Part shown: one piece after another, positions 41,093 through 49,793 of the stretch | Layout of the letters: every line of letters begins with the position of its first letter | Numbering within the stretch: position 1 is the stretch's first letter | Origin: Paraburkholderia unamae | GTDB taxonomy: Bacteria > Pseudomonadota > Gammaproteobacteria > Burkholderiales > Burkholderiaceae | Assembly: GCF_003268775.1 (NCBI RefSeq) | Contig: NZ_QLSU01000011.1 | Coordinates: forward strand, 124,001 to 188,000 | Direction of reading: 5' to 3' | DNA: 64,000 bases | Program-made: the position numbers and the translations under genes | The notes under the pieces: generated by a model | Told to the model about the DNA's origin: nothing | Database searches by the model: none | The model's input: the letters and a program-made list of their open reading frames with translations, nothing else

Positions 41093-41575
41093 GTGTCCAC
41101 AGAAATATCGAAGCTGCTTGCGATCGAAGCCGTCAAGAATGTTCGCAAACGCTATTGCCACTACCTTGACGCGAACCGTATGGACGCGCTCGCCCAACTC
41201 TTCGCGCCTGACGCGGTCTGCGAGGTCGATCGCGGCGTGTGGCGGGGCAGGGACGCAATCCGCGAAGGGCTATCGGAGGCCTTCAAGGCTTTCGATACGC
41301 AAAACCGCGGCCGCTACCCATTTCTGCACGCGATCGCCAATCAGTGGGTCGAGCTCGTCGACGAGGATCGCGCCGAGGGACGTTGCTACCTGATCGATCT
41401 GGTGACGACGCGGCCGCCATCGGAAAGTCCGTTTTTGCTGTTGGGCCTGTATGCCGACGAATATCGGCTCATGGACGGTCACTGGCTCATCAGCCGAACC
41501 CGCCTCGATGTCGTGTGGCCGCAGCCCAACGGCGGTGGCGGAGACCCTGGAAACGGTCTGGTCTTGCCCAACTGA
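41093..41575 (+). CDS. SnoaL/NTF2-like protein
   Basis: A 160-residue cone-shaped alpha+beta fold protein. The typical N-terminus is LLAIEAVKNVRKRYCHYLDANRMDALAQLFAPDAVCEVD, followed by WRGRDAIREGL and the sheet residues LMDGHWLISRTRLDV. Family members are isomerases, dehydratases or binding proteins. The His-Asp type pocket residues cannot be assigned to a reaction here. It starts with GTG after GAGGAAG and is followed by an ene-reductase gene, so both may process the same enone. Confidence 0.85.
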   Translation: MSTEISKLLAIEAVKNVRKRYCHYLDANRMDALAQLFAPDAVCEVDRGVWRGRDAIREGLSEAFKAFDTQNRGRYPFLHAIANQWVELVDEDRAEGRCYLIDLVTTRPPSESPFLLLGLYADEYRLMDGHWLISRTRLDVVWPQPNGGGGDPGNGLVLPN

Positions 41576-41638
41576 GCAAGCCGCCGAGCGGCATTGCCGC
41601 GCTCGCATGCTGAACCCACTTTCTTCTTCTGGATTGCA

Positions 41639-42751
41639 ATGAGCCTGTTATTTGAACCGTATGACCTGGCCGGCACACCGCTGTCGAATCGCATCGTCAT
41701 GGCGCCCATGACCCGCGCACGAGCGCTCGACGACATACCGGACGAGCACACCGTCCTTTACTACTCGCAACGCGCGACGGCGGGCCTGATTATCAGCGAG
41801 GGGGTTCCCGTATCGCGCGAAGGTTGCGGATATCTGTTCAATCCGGGTCTTTACACGGACGAACAGACGCAAGCCTGGCGTCGCGTCACGGCCGCCGTCC
41901 ATGCCAGGGGCGGGAAGATTTTCGCCCAGTTGTGGCACGTTGGTCGCATGTCGCACGTGTCTCTCCAGCCCGATGGCGCCGCACCGGTGTCCTCCGTTGC
42001 GCAATTAGCGGCCAATTCGAACGCTTATGCATGGATCGCGCCCGGTCAGGCAGGGCCCATTCAGGCGAGCCAGCCGAGAGCGCTGGAGGAAGCGGAAATC
42101 AAACGCATTACCGCCGATTTTGTCCGGGCCGCACGCCGGGCGATGGAAGCCGGTTTCGACGGCGTTGAACTGCACGGCGCCAATGGCTATCTGTTCGAGC
42201 AGTTTCTCAACGGCGCGCTGAATACCCGGACCGACCGCTACGGCGGCTCCATCGATAACCGCCTGCGATTCATGCGGGACACGCTCGATGCGATCGCCGC
42301 CGAAATCGGCAATACGCGCGTCGCCGTCCGGCTATCGCCCTTCGGCCGCCTGTTCGACATGCAGCCTTACGGCGATGAAGCGCCAACGTGGCTGCGCGTG
42401 GCCGCAGTGTTGAATGAAATGGATCTCGCGTATGTGCACTTGAGCGATCAACTCACCATAGGCGCCGAGTCGATTCCCGAAGGCTTCGCCGCCCGGTTCC
42501 GCGAGGCGTACCAGGGCACCTTGATGGCGGCAGGCGGATTCACGCGCATGAGCGCCGAGGCGGCCCTGGCGAGCGGGGCGCTCGACCTGATCGCGTTCGG
42601 CCGCCCGTTTATTTCGAACCCGGATCTGGTGGAGAGGATGCGGCACAACTGGCCGCAGGCCGATGCCGATCGCTCCACGCTCTACGGCGTGAATGGAGCG
42701 ATCAGCAAGGGCTACACGGACTATCCGGCGTATCGGCCCGGCGCGGCATGA
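41639..42751 (+). CDS. Old yellow enzyme family ene-reductase (NemA-like)
   Basis: A 370-residue FMN TIM-barrel enzyme reducing activated C=C or nitro groups with NAD(P)H. FMN-site segments are NRIVMAPMTRARA and FAQLWHVGR. The active-site pair is His and Asn in VELHGANGYLFEQFLN, as in OYE1 and morphinone reductase. TDRYGGSIDNRLRF and the C-terminal ALDLIAFGRPFISNPDLV are also typical. The start at 41639 gives the family N-terminus, though the ribosome site is weak. LysR at 40045 probably regulates it. Confidence 0.93.
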   Translation: MSLLFEPYDLAGTPLSNRIVMAPMTRARALDDIPDEHTVLYYSQRATAGLIISEGVPVSREGCGYLFNPGLYTDEQTQAWRRVTAAVHARGGKIFAQLWHVGRMSHVSLQPDGAAPVSSVAQLAANSNAYAWIAPGQAGPIQASQPRALEEAEIKRITADFVRAARRAMEAGFDGVELHGANGYLFEQFLNGALNTRTDRYGGSIDNRLRFMRDTLDAIAAEIGNTRVAVRLSPFGRLFDMQPYGDEAPTWLRVAAVLNEMDLAYVHLSDQLTIGAESIPEGFAARFREAYQGTLMAAGGFTRMSAEAALASGALDLIAFGRPFISNPDLVERMRHNWPQADADRSTLYGVNGAISKGYTDYPAYRPGAA

Positions 42752-42787
42752 AAGGGCGTGAAGGGGAATGAAGGGGCGTGAAGGAGC
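42749..42787 (+). repeat. Short imperfect tandem repeat (GTGAAGGGG-type)
   Basis: Starting at the OYE stop codon, the units TGAAAGGGCG, TGAAGGGGAA, TGAAGGGGCG and TGAAGGAGCG follow each other, a 10-bp period of four copies. It fills the gap to the convergent binding-protein gene. It may be a slippage product without function. Confidence 0.7.
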
Positions 42788-42799
42788 GCTCGCGCGCCA

Positions 42800-44434
42800 T
42801 CATTTGAAGCCGACGTTCCAGAACTGGGTCGGACCGAACGGGTCGATCTTGAAGCCGGTGACGTTCTTGCGCATCGGCTGATAAACGGTCGAATGGGCGA
42901 TCGGCGTGAAGGGCACTTGCTGCTTGAAGATCACCTGGGCCTGCATATAGAAGTCCGTGCGGGCGGCGATGTCGGTCGTGGTGCGGCCTTTCTGGATCAA
43001 ATCCTCGAACGGCTGATAGCACCACTTGGAAAAGTTGCTGCCGTTCACCGACGCGCAACCCAGCAGCACGCCGAGCCAGTTGTCCGGGTCGCCGTTGTCT
43101 CCGGTCCAGCCGATCAGTATCGCGTCGTGCTCGCCCGCATGCGCGCGCTTGATGTATTCGCCCCACTCATACGTGACGATCTTCGCGTGCACGCCGATCT
43201 TTTCCCAGTCGGCCTGAATCATCTCGGCCATCAGGCGCGCATTGGGGTTATAAGGGCGTTGCACCGGCATCGCCCACAGGGTGATTTCGAAGCCGTCTGG
43301 AAAGCCCGCCTTGGCGAGCATGTCCTTCGCCTTGGCCGGATCGTAAGGCGCATCCTTGAGCGTCTTGTTATAGGACCACTGGGTTGGCGGCATCGGGTTT
43401 GTCGCCGGTTGTCCCGAGCCTTCATAAACCGACTCGATAATGGCTTTCTTGTTGATCGCCATGTCGAGCGCCTGGCGCACCTCGACCTTGTCGAGCGGCT
43501 TGTGCGTGGTGTTGTAGCCGAGAAACCCGAGATTGAAACCGACCTGGTGGAGCACCTGGATGTCCGGATCGCTCTCCAGCCCGGCGATGGCTTGCGGGCG
43601 AGGGTAACTCATGACCTGGCATTCGTTCTTCTTGAGCTTCTGCTCGCGCACGGCGGCGTCGGGTGTGATGGAGAAGATGAGCTTGCCCAGCCGCACGACA
43701 CCCGGCTTCCAGTAGTCAGGGTTGCCGTCGAAGCGGATCGTCGCATCCTTCGTATAACTGACGAAAATGAACGGGCCCGTGCCGACCGGGTAGAGGTTGA
43801 TGTCGGACGCCTTGCCGGCCTTCATCAACTGATCGACGTATTCGGCCGAGAGGATGGACGCGAACGGCATGGCCAGTTCCGAGAGGAACGGCGCGTTCAC
43901 CGTCTTCATGGTAAAGCGCACGGTGTAGGGATCGAGCTTTTCGATCTTCGCGATGCTCTTGTCGAGCCCCATGTCCTTGAAATACGGAAACTGGACGGGA
44001 TACGCCGTGCGAAACGCGTTGTTCGGGTCGAACATGCGCTCGAACGTCAGCATGACGTCGTCGGCGTTGAATTCGCGCGTGGGCTTGAAGAACGACGTGG
44101 TATGAAACTTGACGCCGTGGCGCAGGTGAAACGTATAGGTCAGGCCGTCCGGTGAAATTTCCCACGACTCGGCAAGACCCGGTTCGACTTTCGTGCCGCC
44201 ATGCTCGAATTCGACCAGACGGTTGTAGGCGGTGTACGACGCGGCCGAAAATTCGAGCCCGGTTGTGTATTGCGCCGAGTCGAAGCCCGCCGGGCTGCCC
44301 TCCGAGCAGAACACGAGCGTTTTGTCCGGCAAGGTCGCGGCGGACGCCGACGTGCTCGATATGGCACTAAAGACCCCGAAGGAACACAAAAGCAACGCGA
44401 GGGGATTCAGCCAAAGTCTGCGGCAGGATGACAT
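42800..44434 (-). CDS. Dipeptide-type ABC transporter solute-binding protein (family 5), no partner genes
   Basis: A 544-residue periplasmic binding protein of the DppA type. The signal peptide spans roughly residues 8-34 (NPLALLLCSFGVFSAISSTSASA). It is followed by KTLVFCSEGSPAGFDSAQYTTGLEF, PGLAESWEISPDGLTYTFHLRHGVKFH and a cluster of family-5 segments such as NKKAIIESVYEGSGQPATNPMPP. No permease or ATPase genes are adjacent, so it must work with a Dpp system elsewhere, as some DppA paralogues do. The start at 44434 follows GGAGAG. The extended N-terminus to 44539 would hide the signal. Confidence 0.92.
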   Translation of the reverse strand: MSSCRRLWLNPLALLLCSFGVFSAISSTSASAATLPDKTLVFCSEGSPAGFDSAQYTTGLEFSAASYTAYNRLVEFEHGGTKVEPGLAESWEISPDGLTYTFHLRHGVKFHTTSFFKPTREFNADDVMLTFERMFDPNNAFRTAYPVQFPYFKDMGLDKSIAKIEKLDPYTVRFTMKTVNAPFLSELAMPFASILSAEYVDQLMKAGKASDINLYPVGTGPFIFVSYTKDATIRFDGNPDYWKPGVVRLGKLIFSITPDAAVREQKLKKNECQVMSYPRPQAIAGLESDPDIQVLHQVGFNLGFLGYNTTHKPLDKVEVRQALDMAINKKAIIESVYEGSGQPATNPMPPTQWSYNKTLKDAPYDPAKAKDMLAKAGFPDGFEITLWAMPVQRPYNPNARLMAEMIQADWEKIGVHAKIVTYEWGEYIKRAHAGEHDAILIGWTGDNGDPDNWLGVLLGCASVNGSNFSKWCYQPFEDLIQKGRTTTDIAARTDFYMQAQVIFKQQVPFTPIAHSTVYQPMRKNVTGFKIDPFGPTQFWNVGFK

Positions 44435-44639
44435 GGGCACTCTCCGGTAGATTTTTAATTCAAAGCGGTGCTCGATCACTGCGTGCAACAAGAATAGCTT
44501 AGTCAATATCCGCTGGCGCGCAGCGCGGGTCATCCCCATGACCGGGACAGAACCCGGTCCGCCCCCATTGCGCGCGAGCGCAGTCAGGGCGGGAGCCGGG
44601 GAATGTTATTGATCAGACAAATTGCTGTCGGTCATGGCG

Positions 44640-45356
44640 TTACACCACCCGCACTCCGCAGTCTCCAATCAGTGTGACGGCCTGATCGACGGAAAGGATC
44701 GTCCCTTTGAGGTGTTGCAGCACGTCGGTCAGACGCAAGCCACTTAGGTCTACAGAGCGTAGGTCCGCGCCGTCGAAGCGGCTGTTGCGCAGTTGTGCGT
44801 TGCTGAGACTGCCGCCTTCGAATACCGCGTCGCGAAAGTCGCAGTCGGAGAGATCCGCGTCGGAGAAGTTCAGGGCTTCGAGCGTTTGCTTGCGAAACGA
44901 CAGGCCCCGCAGATCGGCGCCCACCAGCAGGGAGTCGTGAAAGCTGAGGCCGAGCGTGCGGGCGTCGACAAAGCGGGCTCCGGTCAGCTTGACCTCGGTG
45001 AAAACCGCTGACCCGAGTTTCGAGCCGGTCCAGTCGGTGTTGTTCAGATCGCTGCGGTAGAAACGGGCATCGCTGATATTGGCGTAACGAAATCTCGCCG
45101 CCGCGCACTTGCACGCCAGCCAGCGGCTCCTGGCGAGTTCGGAGTGCTCCAGAATGGCGTGCTCGAAGTCGCACTGCGTGAAGCGCGCGGCGCGGAAATC
45201 CAGATTCGAAAGATCTTCGCCGTTGAAACTACAGTGCTCGAATGTCGGCTGGTCGCCGCATTCTCGAAGCAGGCGGGTCAGCGCCTCGCGCTCGAAGGTC
45301 AATCCGCTGAACAGCGTGCCTTCTTCGGCTGACGGCTCTTGTGTGTTGCTGCGCAT
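44640..45356 (-). CDS. Pentapeptide-repeat protein
   Basis: A 238-residue protein dominated by A(D/N)LxF-type pentapeptides from about residue 30 to 215 (for example FNGEDLSNLDFRAARFTQCDF, and LNFSDADLSDCDFRDAVFEGG). It should form a right-handed quadrilateral beta-helix. Family members include DNA mimics that protect gyrase and type VI/III effectors, but most are uncharacterised. No signal or membrane segment is seen. The N-terminal Arg/Thr/Glu-rich stretch (MRSNTQEPSAEEGTLFSGL) is not repetitive. The start is backed by GAGGAG. Confidence 0.88.
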   Translation of the reverse strand: MRSNTQEPSAEEGTLFSGLTFEREALTRLLRECGDQPTFEHCSFNGEDLSNLDFRAARFTQCDFEHAILEHSELARSRWLACKCAAARFRYANISDARFYRSDLNNTDWTGSKLGSAVFTEVKLTGARFVDARTLGLSFHDSLLVGADLRGLSFRKQTLEALNFSDADLSDCDFRDAVFEGGSLSNAQLRNSRFDGADLRSVDLSGLRLTDVLQHLKGTILSVDQAVTLIGDCGVRVV

Positions 45357-45590
45357 CGGTGCAGGCTCCTCATCCAAAGGGGCGCGCAGCATCCGGTCCA
45401 CAGCGCGTCCCCTCAACTTGGTCAAAGTAAGGTTGACGCCGCGGCAAATCTAGAACCCAACAAAGGAGTCGGGCGCAGGAGATACCAACCTGCCACTCTA
45501 TTTTCGGCGGTGAGGATTTTATCGCCGCGACCCTGACCGGCACAAGATCAACGGATGGGTCTCAGCGCCGTGGGACCGATGTTCGAGGTT

Positions 45591-46517
45591 TCACCGGCAA
45601 TCCGGTTGCTCTGCCCACGCGCGGATCTGATCGATGGTCGCCGTGGCGCCGCCGCACACGATAACCAGGACCTTTTTGTATTCGGCCAACGCCGGGTGCC
45701 GGTCGTAGGCGACGGACAGCGCCGCACCGCAAGCCGGCTCGACCAGAATGCGGTGATCCGCGAGAAAACGCTCGCAGGCGGCGAGCGCGCTGCGGTCCGA
45801 CACCACGAGGCTGCGCACAGGGTGCTCATGCGCGCAATGCAACGCCTGTTCGCACACCCGCTTCGCGCCAAGCGACGTGGCGACGCTGGCGATACGCGGC
45901 AACTCCACCGTACGGCCGGCCTCGACAGCGGCGTGGAATGAAGCGGCGCCTTCGGTTTCGACGGCCAGCACCGGCACATCGCGCCAATGATTGCGCTGCA
46001 AGCCTTCCACCACGCCGCAAAGCAGGCCGCCCCCGCCGACGGAAAGCACGACGGCGTCCGGCTTGAGCCCGGCCTCGGCAACCTCGTCGATCATCGACGC
46101 ATGGCCGTGCCACAGCAGCGGATCGTCGAACGGATGCACGAAGGCGTCCGTCGCGCCCAGGAGCGTTTGTGCGTACTGGTTGGCCTCTTGCCAGGAACTG
46201 CCGTGCACCACGACCTCCGCGCCTTCCAGGCCGAGCAGTTCTTTGGCGCGCGCCGTCGTGGTTTCGGGCACCACGACCACGACGGGAATGCCGAGGCGCC
46301 GCCCCGCGTACGCCACGGCAAGCCCCGCATTGCCTCCCGACGAGGAAACGAAACGCTGTGCGCCACGGCTCTGGTGGACCGCGCAAGCATGGCCGATACC
46401 CCGGATCTTGAACGATCCGCACGGCTGCAAGGCGTCGAGCTTGAGCCAGATGGATTGTTCACCAGGGACGCTCAAGGCGCGCGATTCCATCAAAGGGCTG
46501 TCGAAGTGCAGATTCAT
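45591..46517 (-). CDS. PLP-dependent serine/threonine dehydratase-like enzyme
   Basis: A 308-residue fold-type II enzyme resembling L-serine dehydratase (SdhL/CBL group). The PLP Lys is K37 in PCGSFKIRG. The substrate loop is SSSGGNAGLAVAY (58-70), and the phosphate-binding Gly-loop is VGGGGLLCGVVEGL. It would deaminate L-serine or L-threonine to a 2-oxo acid, or act on a related hydroxyamino acid. Its length is typical for single-domain members without an ACT domain. The next gene upstream on the same strand is an AraC regulator that could control it. The start at 46517 follows GGAAG. Confidence 0.87.
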   Translation of the reverse strand: MNLHFDSPLMESRALSVPGEQSIWLKLDALQPCGSFKIRGIGHACAVHQSRGAQRFVSSSGGNAGLAVAYAGRRLGIPVVVVVPETTTARAKELLGLEGAEVVVHGSSWQEANQYAQTLLGATDAFVHPFDDPLLWHGHASMIDEVAEAGLKPDAVVLSVGGGGLLCGVVEGLQRNHWRDVPVLAVETEGAASFHAAVEAGRTVELPRIASVATSLGAKRVCEQALHCAHEHPVRSLVVSDRSALAACERFLADHRILVEPACGAALSVAYDRHPALAEYKKVLVIVCGGATATIDQIRAWAEQPDCR

Positions 46518-46660
46518 GGCGTTGAGCTTCCAGATTGGCAGTCGGACCGGCTGAGGCCGGACTTGTGCGGATCCTAAAGTGCAAAGGGCGCGCTGGCTTG
46601 TAAAAAATTGACCGGTCCGAAGGACGTTGGAGCAGGGCGGGCGATCAAAGGCCCATCGGC

Positions 46661-47473
46661 TCAGTAGGCGGACGGGGCCACGCCAAACGCTTGACGGAAC
46701 GCCCGGTTGAAATGGCTTTGATCGTAAAACCCCACGCCCTGGGCGACTTCGGCGATGGTCGGCTTGCCGCGCGCGAGCAAGCTGCAAGCTCGCTCCAGGC
46801 GCAGACGAAGCAGCCAGGCATGAGGCGTCATGCCGATGGTCTGCTTGAACCGGCGCAGAAAATGAAAACGCCCCAGACCGCACAAGGTGGCCAGTTCATC
46901 GAGCGTGATTTTCTCGGCGAGATGGGAGAGGCAATAATCCTTGAGCCGTTGCCAATGCACCGGGGAGAGCGCGCCTTTAATCGCAACCGGTTTGATGGCG
47001 CCGGACCGGGCGAACAGGCAATGCAGCAACGACAGCCATTCCGACTGCACACATAACGAGGACGCGTCGGGCGACAGTCGCATCGCATCGTGAAGCTGCA
47101 ACAGTTGCGCGGCCAGCGTCCTGTCCTCGAGCATCATGCCGTTCAATCCGGGCTCACGGTGGTCGGAGTCCGTCACCTCGGCCGCGACGTCCCGCAGCAG
47201 ATCGCGGGAGAGCCTGAAGGTCTTCAGCGTATAGGCGTTGCCGCTTTCGCCCGCGCCGTCGTGGATCTCGCCGGGCGGCATCAAGGAGACGCGACCGGGC
47301 CCGAGCAATACGGCCTCGCCGTTCACGCATTGCCGCTGAACGCCATCGGTGACGAGCCCGACATGATAGTCAAGATGGTAATGCCGCTCGAAGCTGAACT
47401 CCTTGAAGCGCCCCACGCCGAGCACCAGTCCGGGCAGGCCGGCTAGCCGTTTGTACTCCACACCATCGGTCAT
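46661..47473 (-). CDS. AraC-family transcriptional regulator
   Basis: A 270-residue regulator with an N-terminal cupin-like arm (FSFERHYHLDYHVGLVTDGVQRQCVNG, then PGRVSLMPPGEIHDG) and two C-terminal HTHs (ITLDELATLCGLGRFHFLRRFKQTIGMTPHAWLLRLRLE, then PTIAEVAQGVGFYDQSHFNRAFRQAFGVAPSAY). It lies 143 bp upstream of the dehydratase-like gene on the same strand. AraC proteins of this arrangement often activate the neighbouring catabolic or export gene. Confidence 0.92.
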   Translation of the reverse strand: MTDGVEYKRLAGLPGLVLGVGRFKEFSFERHYHLDYHVGLVTDGVQRQCVNGEAVLLGPGRVSLMPPGEIHDGAGESGNAYTLKTFRLSRDLLRDVAAEVTDSDHREPGLNGMMLEDRTLAAQLLQLHDAMRLSPDASSLCVQSEWLSLLHCLFARSGAIKPVAIKGALSPVHWQRLKDYCLSHLAEKITLDELATLCGLGRFHFLRRFKQTIGMTPHAWLLRLRLERACSLLARGKPTIAEVAQGVGFYDQSHFNRAFRQAFGVAPSAY

Positions 47474-47600
47474 TTCGAATCACGCAATCGCTTTTGCGCC
47501 AGATATAAGGGGCCGCACCATACTCGAACGATCGAAGCTTTTTCCGGCGGGGCACCGCGAGTATAGGTCAGCACGCGAAATGGCCGGATGCTTCGAAAGC

Positions 47601-47921
47601 CTACTTCGATTCTTCGGCGCCCCCCGATCGCGGCCAGGGTTGCGTGGGATCGACATTGGGGTGAGGACTATTCGGCACGAGGCTGCGCGTGCTTTGCTGT
47701 GCGTCCTCCTTCTCCGGATTCGCGGCGACGCTGCTTGCTCCAGCAGACGGCTTTGTGCCCGGTTTCGCGCTTGCCTTCGCCTTCGGCTTCGCCGTCACGC
47801 TCCCCGATGTCCCCGATGCGGGTGCACCCGCTTGGGGCGTCACTGCCCACGCGAGCGTCGACGAGCACAAGAGCGCGGGCAACAAGACGAGCATGCCCCG
47901 GCCGTGTTTCTTGACTATCAT
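47601..47921 (-). CDS. Small secreted Ala/Pro/Ser/Lys-rich protein
   Basis: A 106-residue protein with a signal peptide (VKKHGRGMLVLLPALLCSSTLAWA) and a disordered mature part rich in Ala, Lys, Pro, Ser and Thr (TAKPKAKASAKPGTKPSAGAS). It ends in SPHPNVDPTQPWPRSGGAEESK. No domain is seen. It probably resides in the periplasm. The start follows GGAG. Its ATG lies only 30 bp from that of the divergent two-TM gene. Confidence 0.65.
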   Translation of the reverse strand: MIVKKHGRGMLVLLPALLCSSTLAWAVTPQAGAPASGTSGSVTAKPKAKASAKPGTKPSAGASSVAANPEKEDAQQSTRSLVPNSPHPNVDPTQPWPRSGGAEESK

Positions 47922-47951
47922 TGATTTGCTCCGCACGTGTACGGGGGAGAT

Positions 47952-48473
47952 ATGGGACGCGAGAACCATCCAGTGTGGGCCGTGTACGACAAGCTTCGCA
48001 CGGCCCATCTCAATGTCCGATATTACAGTGAAAGACTGCGTCGCCTGGAACGTTGGGACATGGCGATGGACGTGGCGCTGGTTATTGCGGCGCCCACCTC
48101 GGCGGTGGCCGGCCTGTGGTTCTTCAAGACGGATATGGGCAAGCACGTCTGGCAAGCGTTCGGCACGTTTGCCGCCTTCGTTGCGGCCATTCGCCCGGCC
48201 ATCCAGTTCAGAAGGACGCTTAAAGCATACGAAACGACGATCAGCGCTTATCAAGCCCTCGAATACGACCTCGAAACGATCCGCCGCAAAATCGAGCAGC
48301 GCGGGATTTACGACGAAGAGTTGAAGTCGGACTTCTTGCGTGCGCTCGAACGGCAGCGCCACATCGATATTTCCAGTCCCGACAAGATCGCCAATTCACG
48401 GCTATTGAAATCGTGTACGACGGCGGTCCTGACCGAAATGCCGGCCAGCGCGTTTTTTGTGCCGGAAACGTAG
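47952..48473 (+). CDS. SLATT-like two-transmembrane protein
   Basis: A 173-residue protein with two close hydrophobic helices (about residues 37-58, MDVALVIAAPTSAVAGLWFF, and 66-85, VWQAFGTFAAFVAAIRPAI) and a long charged helix after them (residues ~88-140). The layout resembles SLATT domains, predicted pore-forming effectors of nucleotide-signalling defence systems. The match is by architecture only, and no cyclase, SLOG or reverse-transcriptase partner lies nearby. An ordinary unknown two-TM protein is equally possible. The start at 47952 follows GGGGGAGAT. Confidence 0.6.
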   Translation: MGRENHPVWAVYDKLRTAHLNVRYYSERLRRLERWDMAMDVALVIAAPTSAVAGLWFFKTDMGKHVWQAFGTFAAFVAAIRPAIQFRRTLKAYETTISAYQALEYDLETIRRKIEQRGIYDEELKSDFLRALERQRHIDISSPDKIANSRLLKSCTTAVLTEMPASAFFVPET

Positions 48474-48799
48474 TGGCGCCGGCGCACCTGCCGCGCTCGC
48501 CGCGCCGATAGCCGCGCCCGGCCGGCCTCCTGGCCGCCAGGTCAGGCAGCCATCGGCTCCACCGTTCCGGCCGAGCCGGTTCCCCCAGTCTGCGCCCGTT
48601 CTTCCTCCCGGATTCGCTCCCCGGCTTGCCGCCCGAGCCCTCGCCGCAACGCGCGCCGCGCTCCACAAAAGTGCCAGTGAATGTGCGTTTTGTATAGGGA
48701 CGGCATCAGGCGCCTCCCATATTCTTACTCCATCGAGACGATACATCCGGCGCAGCGAAACTCATCGAATGAGCCGCGCCGGGCAATCCAAAGGAGAGG
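48474..48799. promoter_or_regulatory. Control region before the decarboxylase-like operon
   Basis: A 326-bp region without a gene. Its right part contains motif copy A (48664-48696), and GGAGAGGATGTTGAAGAGG leads into the first gene. The left part is GC-rich and shows nothing I can interpret. Confidence 0.6.
48664..48696 (+). promoter_or_regulatory. Shared promoter-region motif, copy A
   Basis: CACAAAAGTGCCAGTGAA continues into TGTGCGTTTTGTATA. Copies B and C at the right end of the window share the core ACAAAARTGCCAGYGAA or its start-trimmed form. It lies 104 bp before the first gene of the operon. It could be an activator site or part of the promoter. Confidence 0.7.
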
Positions 48800-49777
48800 A
48801 TGTTGAAGAGGAAAGTCCCGCTCAAGATCGCAATCGCTGAGCATCCGCATACGTCGGCCATTCGCAATGGCTCCATTCCCATCGAGGGCGTGGACGCCGA
48901 ATTCATTACCGTTCAACCGCAAATCGGCGCATTCCGCCGCATGGTGCGCGACGTCGAGTTCGACGTGTGCGAACTGGCGCCGACCACCTACATTATCGCG
49001 CGTGCTTACGGCGCGCCGTTCGTCGCGCTGCCGATTTTCGTGGTGCGCCGCTTCCACCACAGCGGCCTGCTCGTGCGCCCCGAAGCCGGCATCCGTCACC
49101 CCAAGGATCTCGAAGGCAAGAAGGTCGGCGTGCGCGCCTACTCGGTCACGACGGGCGTGTGGACGCGCCAGGTCCTGATCGACGAGTTCGGCCTCGATTC
49201 GTCGAAGGTGACCTGGGTGGTGGACGACGAAGAGCACGTCACGCAACTCAAGCTGCCTGCCAACGTGATTCACGCGCCGGCCGGCAAGTCGCTCGCGGAC
49301 ATGATGGCAAGCGGTGAGCTGGTCGGCGGTTTCGCCGCCGCCGCGGGTATCGGCCGCACCGGCGCGCCCACGGGCGGCTGGAAGGAAGTCGAAGCCGACT
49401 ACCCCGATCTGCTGCCGAACGCGGCCGAGCTCGAAGCGCAATACTTTGCGCGCACCGGCATCTACCCGATGCACGGCACGATCGTCGTGAAGGACTCGGT
49501 GCTCGCCGAGCATCCGTGGATCGCGAAGTCCATCTACGACGCGTTCGACGAAGCGAAGAAGCAGTGGCTCGCGCGTCTCGACGCGGGCGAAGCGACGACC
49601 GCGGGCGACAAGAAGTACCTCGCGCTGCGCAGCGTCGTCGGCCACGATCCGCTGCCGTACGGCCTCAAGGAAAACCTCAAGACGATCGAGGCGCTCGAGC
49701 AGACCGCGTTCAAGCAAGGCCTCACGCCGCGCCGCATGGCGATCGACGAGCTTTTCGTCGATCCGCAGGCCCGCTGA
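48800..49777 (+). CDS. 4,5-dihydroxyphthalate decarboxylase-like protein (Pht5/OphC family)
   Basis: A 325-residue protein of the periplasmic-binding-protein fold that was recruited as an enzyme in Pht5/OphC, which remove CO2 from 4,5-dihydroxyphthalate to give protocatechuate. Visible parts are KIAIAEHPHTSAIRNGSI, FDVCELAPTTYIIARAYG, PKDLEGKKVGVRAYSVTTGVWTRQVL and a C-terminal HDPLPYGLKENLKTIEAL. It has no signal peptide, which rules out a transport role. It heads an operon with 4,5-cleavage pathway enzymes. The paralogue is at 56761. Its actual substrate may be another ortho-hydroxy aromatic acid. Confidence 0.85.
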   Translation: MLKRKVPLKIAIAEHPHTSAIRNGSIPIEGVDAEFITVQPQIGAFRRMVRDVEFDVCELAPTTYIIARAYGAPFVALPIFVVRRFHHSGLLVRPEAGIRHPKDLEGKKVGVRAYSVTTGVWTRQVLIDEFGLDSSKVTWVVDDEEHVTQLKLPANVIHAPAGKSLADMMASGELVGGFAAAAGIGRTGAPTGGWKEVEADYPDLLPNAAELEAQYFARTGIYPMHGTIVVKDSVLAEHPWIAKSIYDAFDEAKKQWLARLDAGEATTAGDKKYLALRSVVGHDPLPYGLKENLKTIEALEQTAFKQGLTPRRMAIDELFVDPQAR

Positions 49778-49793
49778 CAAGAACGGAGACATC

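Noticed and set aside
41470..41483. Fifth copy of the TGGAC-N-GTCCA operator
   Set aside because: Only ATGGACGGTCAC is present, the second arm is incomplete, and it lies inside the SnoaL-like coding sequence.
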